Of a stretch of 64,000 nucleotides of DNA, positions 26,397-35,426 are shown piece by piece. Both the position numbers and the translations under genes were made by a program. Position 1 is the stretch's first letter. Every line of letters starts with the position of its first letter. Below the pieces are notes generated by a model, which had not been told where the DNA came from, did not search any database, and saw only the letters and a program-made list of their open reading frames with translations. Source of the DNA: REEB76 sp963774895 (GTDB lineage Bacteria; Pseudomonadota; Gammaproteobacteria; Natronospirales; REEB76); assembly GCA_963774895.1 (NCBI GenBank), contig CAVZGN010000001.1, positions 372,001-436,000 of the forward strand. The letters are read 5' to 3'.

Positions 26397-28553
26397 ATGA
26401 TTCGCAACTTGATATTCGCATTCGCCGGTACGCTGGCTTTGGCCTGGCTCCCGTTTTTTTCCGCGTTCGCCGCTCAGGGTATGACCATGACTCCACCCGC
26501 TGCCGCATCACAAGCCAATCCACTACTGACACCCAGCACGCTGCCGTTCCATGCGCCGCCCTTCGACAAGATCAAGGACAGCGATTTCCAGCCGGCCTTC
26601 GAGGCAGGCATCGACCAGCAGCTGAAGGAAGTGGACAAGATCGCCAACGATCCGGCGCCTCCCAGCTTCGAGAACACCCTGGTAGCCTTGGAGAAAAGCG
26701 GACAATTGTTGACCCGTGTGAACCAGATCTTCAACGGGCTTACGGGCGCGAATACCGACCCCGAGCTCCAGAAGGTGCAGGAACAGATGGCTCCCAAACT
26801 GGCCGCCAGCCAGGACGCCATTTATCTGAACGACAAGCTCTTCAAACGCATCGAGAGAATCTACGCCGAGCGCCACACGCTCAAACTCACTCAAGAGTCC
26901 CACCGACTCATCGAGTATTACTACCAGCAGTTCGTGATGGCGGGCGCCAAACTGTCCGACGCTGACAAGGTTAAGCTCAAACAGCTCAATGAAGAGGAGG
27001 CCACCCTGAGCGCCAAGTTTGTCAACCAATTGTTGGCCGCCAACAAGGCGGGCGCGTTGGTGGTGAGCGACAAGTCGGAACTGGCCGGTCTTTCCGAAGG
27101 TGAGCTGGGTGCGGCCGCGCAGTCGGCCATGGCCCGCGGCCTGGAAGGCAAATGGGTGATACCCCTGCAAAATACCACCCAACAGCCCGACTTGCAGTCC
27201 CTCTCGGACCGCGACACTCGCGAGAAGCTGTTCGAAGCTTCATGGATCCGGGCCGAGCGCGGTGATGCCAACGACACGCGCGCCACCATCGCGCGTCTCG
27301 CCCAGCTGCGCGCCGAGCAAGCCAAACTGTTGGGTTATCCGGATTACGCCAGCTGGAAACTGCTGGACCAGATGGCCAAGACACCGGCGCATGTGGAGCA
27401 GTTCCTCAACCAGTTGATCACTCCTGCCACCGCCAAAGCCGGCGCGGAGGCCGCGGACATCCAGGAGCTGATCGACCAGCAACATGGCGGCTTCAAGCTT
27501 GAAGCCATGGACTGGGATTTCTACGCCGAACAAGTGCGTAAGGCGAAATACGATGTGGATGATGCAGAGATCAAACCGTATTTCGAACTCAATCGGGTGC
27601 TGACGGACGGTGTGTTCTACGCCGCCAATCAGCTGTATGGGCTGACATTCAAGGAACGCCATGATATCCCGGTATACCAGAAGGATGTGCGCGTGTTCGA
27701 AGTCTATGACAGCAACCGCAAGCCGTTGGGCTTGTTCTATTGCGATTACTTCAAGCGTGACAACAAAACGGGCGGCGCGTGGATGGACAACTTCGTCACC
27801 CAGTCCAAGCTCCTGAAACAGCAGCCGGTGATCTACAACGTGACGAATTTTCCCGAACCACCACCAGGCCAACCCGCGTTACTCAATATCACCCAGGTCA
27901 TCAGCCTATTCCATGAGTTCGGCCATGCCCTCAATGGCTTCTTCGCCGACCAGGAATATCCAAGTCTCTCGGGCACCGCCACGGCGCGCGATTTCGTGGA
28001 ATATCCTTCGCAGTTCAACGAACACTGGGCACTGAACCCGAAGGTACTGGCGCACTATGCCTTCAACTACAAGACCGGCGCGCCCATGCCCCAGTCGCTG
28101 GTGGACAAGATCAATAAAGCCGAGTTCTTCAATAAAGGCTATGACATGACGGAGATGCTGGCGGCGGCCGAGCTGGACATGCAATGGCACATGCTGCCGG
28201 CGGACGCGCCGTTGCAGAATGTAGACAAGTTCGAGTCCGCTGCTTTGCAGAAGACCCATGTGTACATGCCACAAGTGCCAACGCGCTATCGTTCCAGCTA
28301 TTTCATGCACATTTGGGGTAATGGCTATCAGGCCGGCTACTACGCCTATCTGTGGACCCAGATGCTGGCGGATGATTCCTACCAGTGGTTCCTGGACCAT
28401 GGTGGGCTGACGCGCGCCAACGGCCAGCGCTACCGCGACCTGATCCTGTCGCGCGGCAACACCGAGGATTACGCCAGGATGTTTCGTGCATTCTACGGGA
28501 GCGATCCCCAGATCGGCCCAATGCTTAAATATCGCGGCTTGAGCGGCAATTGA
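26397..28553 (+). CDS. Exported M3 family metallopeptidase (Dcp/oligopeptidase type)
   Basis: About 718 aa from ATG 26397 after CAGGAGTCC. Signal peptide NLIFAFAGTLALAWLPFFSA. The zinc site HEFGH is at residues 506-510 (SLFHEFGHALNGFF), with the third ligand Glu in FVEYPSQFNEHW. The length and C-terminal YRSSYFMHIWGNGYQAGYYA fit peptidyl-dipeptidase Dcp rather than oligopeptidase A. The signal peptide puts it in the periplasm. It cleaves dipeptides or short stretches from oligopeptides. Confidence 0.93.
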   Translation: MIRNLIFAFAGTLALAWLPFFSAFAAQGMTMTPPAAASQANPLLTPSTLPFHAPPFDKIKDSDFQPAFEAGIDQQLKEVDKIANDPAPPSFENTLVALEKSGQLLTRVNQIFNGLTGANTDPELQKVQEQMAPKLAASQDAIYLNDKLFKRIERIYAERHTLKLTQESHRLIEYYYQQFVMAGAKLSDADKVKLKQLNEEEATLSAKFVNQLLAANKAGALVVSDKSELAGLSEGELGAAAQSAMARGLEGKWVIPLQNTTQQPDLQSLSDRDTREKLFEASWIRAERGDANDTRATIARLAQLRAEQAKLLGYPDYASWKLLDQMAKTPAHVEQFLNQLITPATAKAGAEAADIQELIDQQHGGFKLEAMDWDFYAEQVRKAKYDVDDAEIKPYFELNRVLTDGVFYAANQLYGLTFKERHDIPVYQKDVRVFEVYDSNRKPLGLFYCDYFKRDNKTGGAWMDNFVTQSKLLKQQPVIYNVTNFPEPPPGQPALLNITQVISLFHEFGHALNGFFADQEYPSLSGTATARDFVEYPSQFNEHWALNPKVLAHYAFNYKTGAPMPQSLVDKINKAEFFNKGYDMTEMLAAAELDMQWHMLPADAPLQNVDKFESAALQKTHVYMPQVPTRYRSSYFMHIWGNGYQAGYYAYLWTQMLADDSYQWFLDHGGLTRANGQRYRDLILSRGNTEDYARMFRAFYGSDPQIGPMLKYRGLSGN

Positions 28554-28611
28554 TGAGCGTCTGCGATACCGGGCCGCATAAGCCTGCCCTGTTCTTGAAA
28601 ATGCATGCGAG

Positions 28612-28968
28612 GTGAAGTTCATGATGTACGCGGGCAGTTGTCATTGCGGAAAAGTCCGTTATGAAGTGGAAGGTGAAATCGGAGAAGTTACGGAATGCAA
28701 TTGCTCCATATGCCGCCGCCGTGGACATCTGTTGTGGTTCGTGCCACGGGATAAGTTGTACCTGCAGACGCCGGAGTCGGAATTATCCAGTTATAGTTTC
28801 AACAAACACCGGATCAAACACCGCTTTTGCCCCACCTGTGGCAGCGCAACCTTTGGTGAGGGCAGTGATTCCAAGGGCAATAAAATGGCAGCCATCAACG
28901 TGCGCTGCCTCGAAGACGTGGAGCTCTCCACCCTCAAAATCAAGCAGTTCGATGGCCGCAATCTATAG
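28612..28968 (+). CDS. GFA family zinc protein (second)
   Basis: 118 aa from GTG 28612; ATG 28621 or 28624 are possible starts. Cys motifs GSCHCGKVRYEVEG, ECNCSICRRRGHLLWFV and HRFCPTCGSATFG are those of the GFA fold and bind two zinc ions. It is shorter and only distantly like the GFA protein at 23702. Substrate unknown. Confidence 0.87.
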   Translation: MKFMMYAGSCHCGKVRYEVEGEIGEVTECNCSICRRRGHLLWFVPRDKLYLQTPESELSSYSFNKHRIKHRFCPTCGSATFGEGSDSKGNKMAAINVRCLEDVELSTLKIKQFDGRNL

Positions 28969-29144
28969 TATGCTGGCGAGCTGTCGCTGTAAGGTGACAG
29001 TTTTTAGTCGGATGTTTTTCTGCGTCGCGTGCAGTTATCGTGGTAATTCGATTTAAAATATATGTGTATTGACATCTGATGAGTCAACTTTGTCGATCGG
29101 CCGCCGTTCTACAATTCTTAGCCCCACAAAGTCGAGGATCCGCC

Positions 29145-30035
29145 ATGAAACGTACGACTACCGCCCTGATGATTGCCGCCGCACTCGCTGGCATTGTGAT
29201 AGCGTTGCCCATGACCGCTTCCGCACAGGTTAGCGTCGGCCTATCGGTAAATATCGGGCCACCTCCGCTTCCTGAGTATCCGCAGCCCTATGCCCCGGGA
29301 CCGGGTTATCTCTGGACCCCTGGTTATTGGGGGTACGGCGCTTATGGTTATTACTGGGTACCCGGCACCTGGGTGCTGGCGCCGGCCGTGGGCCTGCTCT
29401 GGACACCCGGATGGTGGGGCTGGGAAGGCGGATTTTATAGATGGCATACCGGCTATTGGGGCCCGCATGTGGGCTACTACGGCGGCATCAATTACGGACA
29501 CGGTTACCCCGGCGCGGGCGGCCGCGTCAGCTATAACGGCGGTGAGGGCGGCGTTAGGTTCCATCCAAGCCCCGAACAGGAGGCTTACGCACGCGAGCGC
29601 CATAGGGATGCCACCGCGGCGCAAATCCAGCAGCAGCATGCCGCTATGGATAATCCTGCGCAGCGGTTTTCAAGCAATCATGGCCGGCCCGAAATAGCCG
29701 CCACCGCTCGTGCGGGAAAGTTCAGCGGCCCAGGTGTGGTTCGCATGAATAAGCAGGGGGGGTCTTATGTTTATAAGCCGGGTAAGCAGAAACCGCCGGG
29801 TAGCCGCATCAATCAGCCGCGCGGGATGCCCGGTCACAAAGAGAGTGCTCCAAGGCCTGAACAGAATATGCATCGAAACGAAAACCGTGGTGTGGGACAT
29901 CCCGAGGCGCGTCCGGAAGCTACCCATAATGCCAAGCCACCGGAATCGCGTCCGGGGCAGCACGCGGAACCTTCTAAATCCAAACGTCCACCAGAGGACA
30001 AGAAAAAGGAGGAGGGCCATCCTCCGCCTCGTTGA
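29145..30035 (+). CDS. Exported YXWV-repeat protein
   Basis: About 296 aa from ATG 29145 (GAGG upstream). Signal peptide TALMIAAALAGIVIALPM. Then aromatic repeats of the 'YxWxPGxW' type: GYLWTPGYWGYGAYGYYWVP and LLWTPGWWGWEGGFYRWHTG. A long disordered tail rich in Pro, Arg, His, Lys and Glu closes the protein (KRPPEDKKKEEGHPPPR). Such proteins are common in the proteobacterial envelope and of unknown function. The bidirectional hairpin at 30047 ends the gene. Confidence 0.82.
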   Translation: MKRTTTALMIAAALAGIVIALPMTASAQVSVGLSVNIGPPPLPEYPQPYAPGPGYLWTPGYWGYGAYGYYWVPGTWVLAPAVGLLWTPGWWGWEGGFYRWHTGYWGPHVGYYGGINYGHGYPGAGGRVSYNGGEGGVRFHPSPEQEAYARERHRDATAAQIQQQHAAMDNPAQRFSSNHGRPEIAATARAGKFSGPGVVRMNKQGGSYVYKPGKQKPPGSRINQPRGMPGHKESAPRPEQNMHRNENRGVGHPEARPEATHNAKPPESRPGQHAEPSKSKRPPEDKKKEEGHPPPR

Positions 30036-30046
30036 AGCTTTGGTTT

Positions 30047-30081
30047 GAAGCCGGCCGATGCTTCAGGCATCGGCCGGCTTC
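30047..30081. terminator. Strong hairpin between convergent genes
   Basis: A perfect 15-bp stem (GAAGCCGGCCGATGC / GCATCGGCCGGCTTC) with loop TTCAG, sitting between the YXWV-repeat gene and the MFS gene on the other strand. T-tracts are weak on both sides. A bidirectional terminator is the likely role. Confidence 0.75.
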
Positions 30082-30164
30082 ATCTAAGGGATGATTTTTT
30101 CACACACCGGCATCCAAAGGTGGTGGATTCCGGCGGCTCCCATCCCGACTTTTTGGGCTCTATC

Positions 30165-31457
30165 TCAGGCCGGATCCCCGGATTCCAGCCGTTGCCGCTG
30201 CCGCAATGCCGGAAACCACCGCATCCACAAACCCACAACGACGAGCGTGCCAATGCCACCGATGAGGGTGGCGGGCACGGCCCCGAACCAGGCGGCGGTG
30301 ACGCCGGATTCGAACTCACCTAACTGGTTCGAGGTATTGATGAAGATGGCATTCACGGCGCTGACGCGCCCGCGCATCTCATCCGGGGTTTCCAGTTGCA
30401 CCAGCGCCGAGCGGATCACCATGCTGATCATGTCGAGCGCGCCCAAGCTTATGAGCGCCAGTATCGAAAGCCAGAAGGCTCTTGAGAGCGCGAACACGAT
30501 GGTGGCGATACCGAAACCCGCCACCGCGACAAACATGGTGCGGCCGATGCGGCGCTTGAGCTGGTTATGCGCCAGCCAGATACCCATGCAGAGTGCACCC
30601 ACAGCCGGTGCGGCACGTAACAGACCCAGACCCCAGGGACCGGTATGTAGGATGTCGCGCGCGAAGATCGGCAGCAATGCAGTGGCGCCGCCCAGTAATA
30701 CTGCAAACAAATCCAGGGAAATGGCGCCCAGGACCACCGGCCGATGGCGTATGAAAGTGATGCCGGCAAACACGCTGCGCAGTGTCGGCGCTTCGCGCGG
30801 CACGCGCGGACGGTCGGTCTTGAGCCGCCACATCAGGAAGGATGCAGTTATATATAACAGACACGAGACGGTGTATACGGCTCCGGGTCCCGCCACATAC
30901 AGGAAGCCGCCAAGCGCGGGACCAATGATCATCGCAGACTGCATGGCCGAAGAACTGGCCGCCATGGCGCGTGGATAGAGCGCGATAGGCACCAGACGCG
31001 GAAGCAGTGCCTGCAGCGTGGGGAACTCGAAAGCCTTGGCCACGCCAATGACGAATATCAGGCTGAGTATGCTGGCTTCCTGGAACCAGTGCAGAAAACT
31101 GCCGATCGCAAGCAGTCCAACCGCCACAGCTTCGAGCAGCTGGCAGATGAGTACCACACGTTTGCGTTCAAAGCGGTCGGCAACATGACCTGCCACCAGT
31201 GCCAGTGTGATCGAAGGTATGAACTGCACCAGGCCGATCATGCCCAGATCAAACGCCCGGTGGGTCATGGCGTATATCTGCCAGCCCACCGCTACCGACA
31301 GCATTTGGAAGGCAAATCCGGATGCACCGCGAGCGAGCCAGAATTGCAGGAATGCGGACTGCTGCAATAATGAGTTTTTGGTATTTTCTTTTCCGGCGGC
31401 GTTGGTCGGCATCGGGGAGAGCGTGTTTCGTCGGAGCATCAGTGTAGCAGCTGTCAT
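30165..31457 (-). CDS. MFS transporter (EntS-like, MFS_3 type)
   Basis: 430 aa; start at 31457, or more probably MPTNAAGKENTK at 31412, as no clear ribosome site decides. About 12 helices. The signature QSAFLQFWLARGASGFAFQM, then GLVQFIPSITLALVAGHVADRFERKRV, is the MFS motif A (G-x-x-x-D-R-x-x-R/K) in the EntS/bacterial-permease group. Members export siderophores or drugs, but no siderophore genes are near. The PlsC-like gene is encoded upstream on the same strand, 71 bases away. Confidence 0.88.
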   Translation of the reverse strand: MTAATLMLRRNTLSPMPTNAAGKENTKNSLLQQSAFLQFWLARGASGFAFQMLSVAVGWQIYAMTHRAFDLGMIGLVQFIPSITLALVAGHVADRFERKRVVLICQLLEAVAVGLLAIGSFLHWFQEASILSLIFVIGVAKAFEFPTLQALLPRLVPIALYPRAMAASSSAMQSAMIIGPALGGFLYVAGPGAVYTVSCLLYITASFLMWRLKTDRPRVPREAPTLRSVFAGITFIRHRPVVLGAISLDLFAVLLGGATALLPIFARDILHTGPWGLGLLRAAPAVGALCMGIWLAHNQLKRRIGRTMFVAVAGFGIATIVFALSRAFWLSILALISLGALDMISMVIRSALVQLETPDEMRGRVSAVNAIFINTSNQLGEFESGVTAAWFGAVPATLIGGIGTLVVVGLWMRWFPALRQRQRLESGDPA

Positions 31458-31527
31458 TGGCAGCCTGAGTGCGGCCGATCATCTTTCTTCAATCCGTCTC
31501 ATCCACTTTTGGAGATTGCTTTCGATC

Positions 31528-32277
31528 TCAAGATTCATGAAGAGTTTTATGGGAATAGTCGGGTTCGCCGCAACGTTGCAGGATGCTCGCACGCACAGCA
31601 TCGCGCAGCGCACGCGCATCATCGCCGCGTTTGCCGGTGGGCATGATAGGCGCAAGCAGTTCCACCTCCACTTTGCCTGGACGCGGACGCAGGGTCTCGG
31701 CCGGCAATATGGTGCGGGCACCACGGATCACCACGGGCACCACAGGGATGCCGGCCCGAGTCGCCGCCAGAAATGCGCCCATATGAAAGGCCCGTAATCC
31801 CGGCTCCTTGCGGAAGGTACCCTCAGGGAATACGCCCAGCGATTCACCGTCGCGTGCCAGCTGGATCAGACGGTTGGCATCGCTCAAGGCGATCTTGGTG
31901 TTGAAACGCTCCACAAATTCCGAGCCCAACCGCGTAAATAGCCAGCCCAGTAACGGCATGCTCATGGCCTCGCGTTTTATGACAAACCCAAAACGCGCAG
32001 GCAAGGCGGCGGTGAGCAATGGCCCGTCCAGGTAGGTGCAGTGATTAGATGCCAGAAAGCAGGCGCTCGCTGGAACGTTATCCAGCCCGGTTACCATAAC
32101 GGGGATGCCAGCCAGCCAGAACAAAACGCGACTTGCTCTGCGGGCGACGCGTCTGCGGCGATGACGGCCAGGCAGGACGATCACACACACGGCAGCCGGC
32201 AAGCCAAATAACAAACAGACTGCCCAGACTCGTAGTGGAAATATCAATGGATATAATGGCTTAGGGGGTTTGCGCAT
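31528..32277 (-). CDS. 1-acyl-sn-glycerol-3-phosphate acyltransferase (PlsC family)
   Basis: 249 aa. Hydrophobic N-terminus (YPLIFPLRVWAVCLLFG) anchors it in the inner membrane. Acyltransferase motif I is SNHCTYLDG (H-x4-D) and motif III FPEGTFRK; the PVVIRGA segment follows. It adds an acyl chain to lysophosphatidate or a related lysophospholipid. It is divergent from xerD and upstream of the MFS gene, and the two may be co-transcribed. Confidence 0.9.
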   Translation of the reverse strand: MRKPPKPLYPLIFPLRVWAVCLLFGLPAAVCVIVLPGRHRRRRVARRASRVLFWLAGIPVMVTGLDNVPASACFLASNHCTYLDGPLLTAALPARFGFVIKREAMSMPLLGWLFTRLGSEFVERFNTKIALSDANRLIQLARDGESLGVFPEGTFRKEPGLRAFHMGAFLAATRAGIPVVPVVIRGARTILPAETLRPRPGKVEVELLAPIMPTGKRGDDARALRDAVRASILQRCGEPDYSHKTLHES

Positions 32278-32300
32278 GTGTAGTAGCCGTACTCTGATGC

Positions 32301-32443
32301 ATTCCTCGCCAGGCGAGGAATCTGTGCTAATATTTTACATAAATGAATTTTATGGCATCGAAATTTATAGCGTGTTTGAACCTTACAAGATAGTGTCTCG
32401 TAGTGTTATTCGTGTACGAAATAACATTATCCACCTGGCGAGG
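32301..32443. promoter_or_regulatory. Palindrome-rich region between plsC-like gene and xerD
   Basis: Three features in 143 bases: a hairpin ATTCCTCGC-CAG-GCGAGGAAT (32301-32321); an inverted pair CCTCGCCAGG (32304-32313) and CCTGGCGAGG (32434-32443), the latter just before the xerD start; and a hairpin TGTTATT-CG...CG-AAATAACA (32404-32426). The region is AT-rich, unlike its surroundings. It may regulate xerD or the divergent gene. No dif-like 28-bp site is seen. Confidence 0.45.
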
Positions 32444-32451
32444 TGCATTCC

Positions 32452-33411
32452 ATGAGTGACTCAACTATCACCGGAAACACCGCTTTCCATAATGCAAAAG
32501 AACTCATTCAACCCACCCCTGTGCCCGGTCAGCAGGAGGTGGAACGTTTTCTGGATGCTATGTGGAGCGAGCGCGGCTTGGCGGATAACACCCTTTCCGC
32601 CTACCGTGCTGATCTGGTCGGGTTATGTCGCTGGCTTGATCATCAGCATGTGGGTATCCTGCAGGTTCAGCGAGATCAATTACTAGCCTTTTTGGCTTGG
32701 CGCGTGCAGCAAGGTGCGCGACCACGCTCCACGGCGCGCCAACTGTCGAGCGTCCGCCGGTTTTATCGTTATATGTTGCGCGAGGGACGCATCCACGAAG
32801 ATCCCAGCACTCGCATCGATATGCCAAAGCTCGGTCGCCCCTTGCCGAAATCGCTGACTGAAACTGAAGTGGTGGCATTACTTAAAGCTCCGGATGTGAC
32901 GCAGGCGCTCGGTGTCCGCGATCGCGCCATGCTGGAACTTTTGTACGCTACCGGCTTGCGTGTATCCGAACTTGTGACGCTGCGCATCGATCAGGTCAAC
33001 CTGCGCCAGGGTGTGGTACGGGTGCTTGGCAAAGGCAAACGCGAACGTCTGGTGCCCATCGGTGAGGAGGCCCAGACATGGATCGAAAAATACCTGCAGT
33101 CATCGCGCACTGAGATCATCGGTAAGCAACAAAGTGATTTTCTGTTTTCCACACGCCGCAGCGACCATATGACACGTCAGGCCTTCTGGCACATCATCAA
33201 ACGTTATGCGCAGAAAGCAGGTATGACGGCTGCCATGTCACCGCATACTCTGCGGCACGCGTTCGCAACGCACCTCTTGAACCACGGTGCCGATTTGCGG
33301 GTAGTGCAGATGCTCCTGGGACACAGCGATGTGTCGACTACCCAGATCTATACACACGTAGCCCGTGAGCGTCTCAAGGACCTGCATGCCCAGCATCATC
33401 CCAGGGGCTGA
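32452..33411 (+). CDS. xerD: Site-specific tyrosine recombinase XerD
   Basis: About 319 aa from ATG 32452 after GAGG; a GTG at 32443 is in frame. The N-terminal SAM-like core-binding domain (about 30-120) begins EVERFLDAMWSERGLADNTL. Catalytic residues: Arg in ATGLRVSEL, Lys in GKGKRERLVP, H-x-x-R in SPHTLRHAFATHLLNHG, His in LGHSDVSTTQ and Tyr in IYTHV. It resolves chromosome dimers at dif with XerC and FtsK. The following dsbC supports the xerD assignment over xerC, since xerD-dsbC is a standard gammaproteobacterial order. Confidence 0.95.
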   Translation: MSDSTITGNTAFHNAKELIQPTPVPGQQEVERFLDAMWSERGLADNTLSAYRADLVGLCRWLDHQHVGILQVQRDQLLAFLAWRVQQGARPRSTARQLSSVRRFYRYMLREGRIHEDPSTRIDMPKLGRPLPKSLTETEVVALLKAPDVTQALGVRDRAMLELLYATGLRVSELVTLRIDQVNLRQGVVRVLGKGKRERLVPIGEEAQTWIEKYLQSSRTEIIGKQQSDFLFSTRRSDHMTRQAFWHIIKRYAQKAGMTAAMSPHTLRHAFATHLLNHGADLRVVQMLLGHSDVSTTQIYTHVARERLKDLHAQHHPRG

Positions 33412-33449
33412 TTACTTATCTGGTTGAATATTTGATTAATGCTCTTTCA

Positions 33450-34187
33450 ATGAAAATCTTTCTGAGTTGTTTATTGATCGGCCTGTTAATGGGTTCTGCT
33501 GTTGCGCGTGCGGATAGCGTGACCAGTGATGAAGCTCGTCTTGCCAAGCTCCTCGGCCTCAAAGTCGCAGACATTGTGCCGGCACCCATTCCTGGCCTGT
33601 ATCGGATCACGATCGGACCACAAGTAGCTTATGTCAGCGCCGACGGGCGTTATATCATTCGTGGCGACATCATTGATGTGCATAGTGGTGAAAATCTCAC
33701 GGCTGTCCACCGCGCGGAACTGCGCCTTGACTATTTACGGGAACTTGCTCCTAAAGACATGATTGTGTTCGCTCCATCGCATCCTCGACACACAATCACG
33801 GTGCTCACTGATATCGATTGTCAATACTGCCGTGTATTTGAGCATCAGCGTCCGGCCTTGAATGCCATGGGAGTTGCTGTCCAGTATCTGTTTTTCCCGG
33901 CTGATGGTGTCGGTTCTCTATCCTGGCACAAAGCCATGGCTGTATGGTGCGCGAGCGATCGCAAATCCGCACTCACGGCTGCCATGGACGGTAAGCCGGT
34001 GAAAAGCACACCCTGCGACACGGCGACGATGTCGGTGGGTTATCAGTTTGGTGAGATGATGGGTCTGGATGGAACGCCGGCCATTATCACGGACCGTGGC
34101 CGTTTGATTAACGGCTATCTGCCGCCTGCCGACCTCGTTGCCTTACTCGATGCCGGTACGCAGTCTGCTAAAAAGGCCGTTAAGTAG
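33450..34187 (+). CDS. dsbC: Thiol:disulfide interchange protein DsbC
   Basis: About 245 aa. Signal peptide IFLSCLLIGLLMGSAVARA. The N-terminal dimerisation domain is about 25-85, then a thioredoxin fold. The active site is CQYC (TDIDCQYCRVFEHQ), where E. coli DsbC has CGYC. The cis-Pro loop is DGTPA. It isomerises wrong disulfides in the periplasm. The gene follows xerD by 38 bases; recJ, often next, is absent here. Confidence 0.92.
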   Translation: MKIFLSCLLIGLLMGSAVARADSVTSDEARLAKLLGLKVADIVPAPIPGLYRITIGPQVAYVSADGRYIIRGDIIDVHSGENLTAVHRAELRLDYLRELAPKDMIVFAPSHPRHTITVLTDIDCQYCRVFEHQRPALNAMGVAVQYLFFPADGVGSLSWHKAMAVWCASDRKSALTAAMDGKPVKSTPCDTATMSVGYQFGEMMGLDGTPAIITDRGRLINGYLPPADLVALLDAGTQSAKKAVK

Positions 34188-34246
34188 GTTTTGCTGACAG
34201 CAGTAAAACGTCCGCCAAAGCTGGATGCTCAACCGCCGGACGGTAT

Positions 34247-34570
34247 TCAACGATCCAGCAATTTCAACTTGCCGGGCTTGCCTTCCCATTCTTTGGCATC
34301 AGGGGGGGCGGGTTTCTGCTGGGTGAGCACTGGCCAGGCTTTGGCCAATTCGGCGTTCAAGGCACGGAACTGCTGCTGGTCCTCGGGCAGATCATCCTCG
34401 GCATAGATGGCATTGATGGGGCATTCCGGTTCGCACAAGGTACAGTCGATGCACTCGTCCGGGTCGATCACCAGAAAATTCGGTCCTTCATGGAAACAGT
34501 CCACGGGACATACTTCCACGCAGTCCGTGTATTTGCATTTGATGCAGTTTTCCGTGACGACGAAGGTCAT
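34247..34570 (-). CDS. fdxA: 7Fe ferredoxin FdxA
   Basis: 107 aa from ATG 34570. The N-terminal half has CIKCKYTDCVEVCPVDCFHE, the [3Fe-4S] plus one ligand of the [4Fe-4S] cluster, followed by CIDCTLCEPECP. The C-terminal extension (FRALNAELAKAWPVLTQQK...DAKEWEGKPGK) is typical of the Azotobacter FdI / FdxA group. It carries electrons at low potential. The frame stays open far upstream, but that part is a shadow of the Nudix gene and tRNA-Leu. Confidence 0.95.
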   Translation of the reverse strand: MTFVVTENCIKCKYTDCVEVCPVDCFHEGPNFLVIDPDECIDCTLCEPECPINAIYAEDDLPEDQQQFRALNAELAKAWPVLTQQKPAPPDAKEWEGKPGKLKLLDR

Positions 34571-34635
34571 GGTGTATGCCTCTGTGTCGGTGTGAAGATA
34601 CTTGATTCTGCCATAAGCATCGGCGGGTTGCAGGC

Positions 34636-35178
34636 TCAGACTGCAGCGGGATTCTGCGAGCTGCTGATATGGAATCCAAACTGGCCGCGGCGCCGGTCCG
34701 CGAAGAAGCATTCCAGGGTATAGCGTACGCTCGGGAAAGCGATGTCGTTCCAGGGGATGCTTTCCTCGCTGAATAGGTCCACTTCCGAGGTTTCCATGCC
34801 GATGCCGTATTTCCCGTGCAGCAGCCGGCCATGAAACATGAAATGCACCTGGTTGACGTGAGGAACGCTTACCGATGCCAGCGGCGCCAGCAGTTCCACC
34901 TCCGCCAAAGCTTCTTCCTGTGCCTCGCGCAGCGCCGCCTGTTCCAGGGATTCGCCATTTTCCATAAAACCCGCCGGCAGTGTCCAGAAACCGGCGCGCG
35001 GCTCGATGGAGCGCCGGCACAGGAGCACCCGACCTCCACATTCCGGCAGGCAGCCCACTACCAGCTTGGGATTTTGGTAATGGATGGTCCCGCAATGCTC
35101 GCATACGTAACGTTGCAGGTGATCGCCGGTCGGAGTCTTGACCGTCACTTCGTGACCGCACTGGCTGCAGTATTTCAT
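34636..35178 (-). CDS. Nudix hydrolase with N-terminal zinc ribbon
   Basis: 180 aa. The zinc ribbon CSQCG...CEHCG (residues about 4-31) precedes the Nudix domain. The Nudix box GFMENGESLEQAALREAQEE follows G-x5-E-x7-RE-x2-EE; the Gly normally two residues later is Leu. It probably cleaves a nucleoside diphosphate derivative (NADH or ADP-ribose type, given the NudC-like zinc ribbon), but lacks the full NudC SQPWPFP motif. It ends 65 bases upstream of fdxA on the same strand. Confidence 0.88.
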   Translation of the reverse strand: MKYCSQCGHEVTVKTPTGDHLQRYVCEHCGTIHYQNPKLVVGCLPECGGRVLLCRRSIEPRAGFWTLPAGFMENGESLEQAALREAQEEALAEVELLAPLASVSVPHVNQVHFMFHGRLLHGKYGIGMETSEVDLFSEESIPWNDIAFPSVRYTLECFFADRRRGQFGFHISSSQNPAAV

Positions 35179-35197
35179 TCGGTATTGAGATCTGGAG

Positions 35198-35285
35198 TGG
35201 TGCCCGGAGTCGGAATCGAACCGACACTCCTTTAAGGGGAACGGGATTTTGAGTCCCGCGCGTCTACCAGTTCCGCCATCCGGGC
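35198..35285 (-). tRNA. tRNA-Leu (anticodon CAA)
   Basis: 88 nt including CCA, reading on the minus strand from 35285. Acceptor stem GCCCGGA / TCCGGGC with discriminator A and encoded CCA. The anticodon stem-loop CGGGA-CTCAAAA-TCCCG gives CAA, which reads UUG. The long variable arm and GGTTCGATTCC T-loop fit class II tRNA-Leu. Confidence 0.96.
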
Positions 35286-35426
35286 AGGGGTTGTAAGCCT
35301 AGGAAAGGTGCAAATTATATCAGCCTGTATTGGCATCGAACTCCCATGGCTTCATTTCCGGCTGTAAGTTTATGAAATTTTACGCTTCACCCGCGACCTT
35401 TCTCCCCGCTCAGGTATCTTAGTTAT

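Noticed and set aside
30091..30978. 295-codon + strand frame opposite the MFS transporter
   Set aside because: Antisense to a clear 12-helix MFS gene; no family resemblance.
32278..32451. dif site near xerD
   Set aside because: No 28-bp sequence with XerC/XerD half-sites was seen; the palindromes have a different shape.
34571..35227. Upstream extension of the fdxA frame to 35227
   Set aside because: The extension is a wrong-frame reading of the Nudix gene and tRNA-Leu; FdxA starts at MTFVVTENC.
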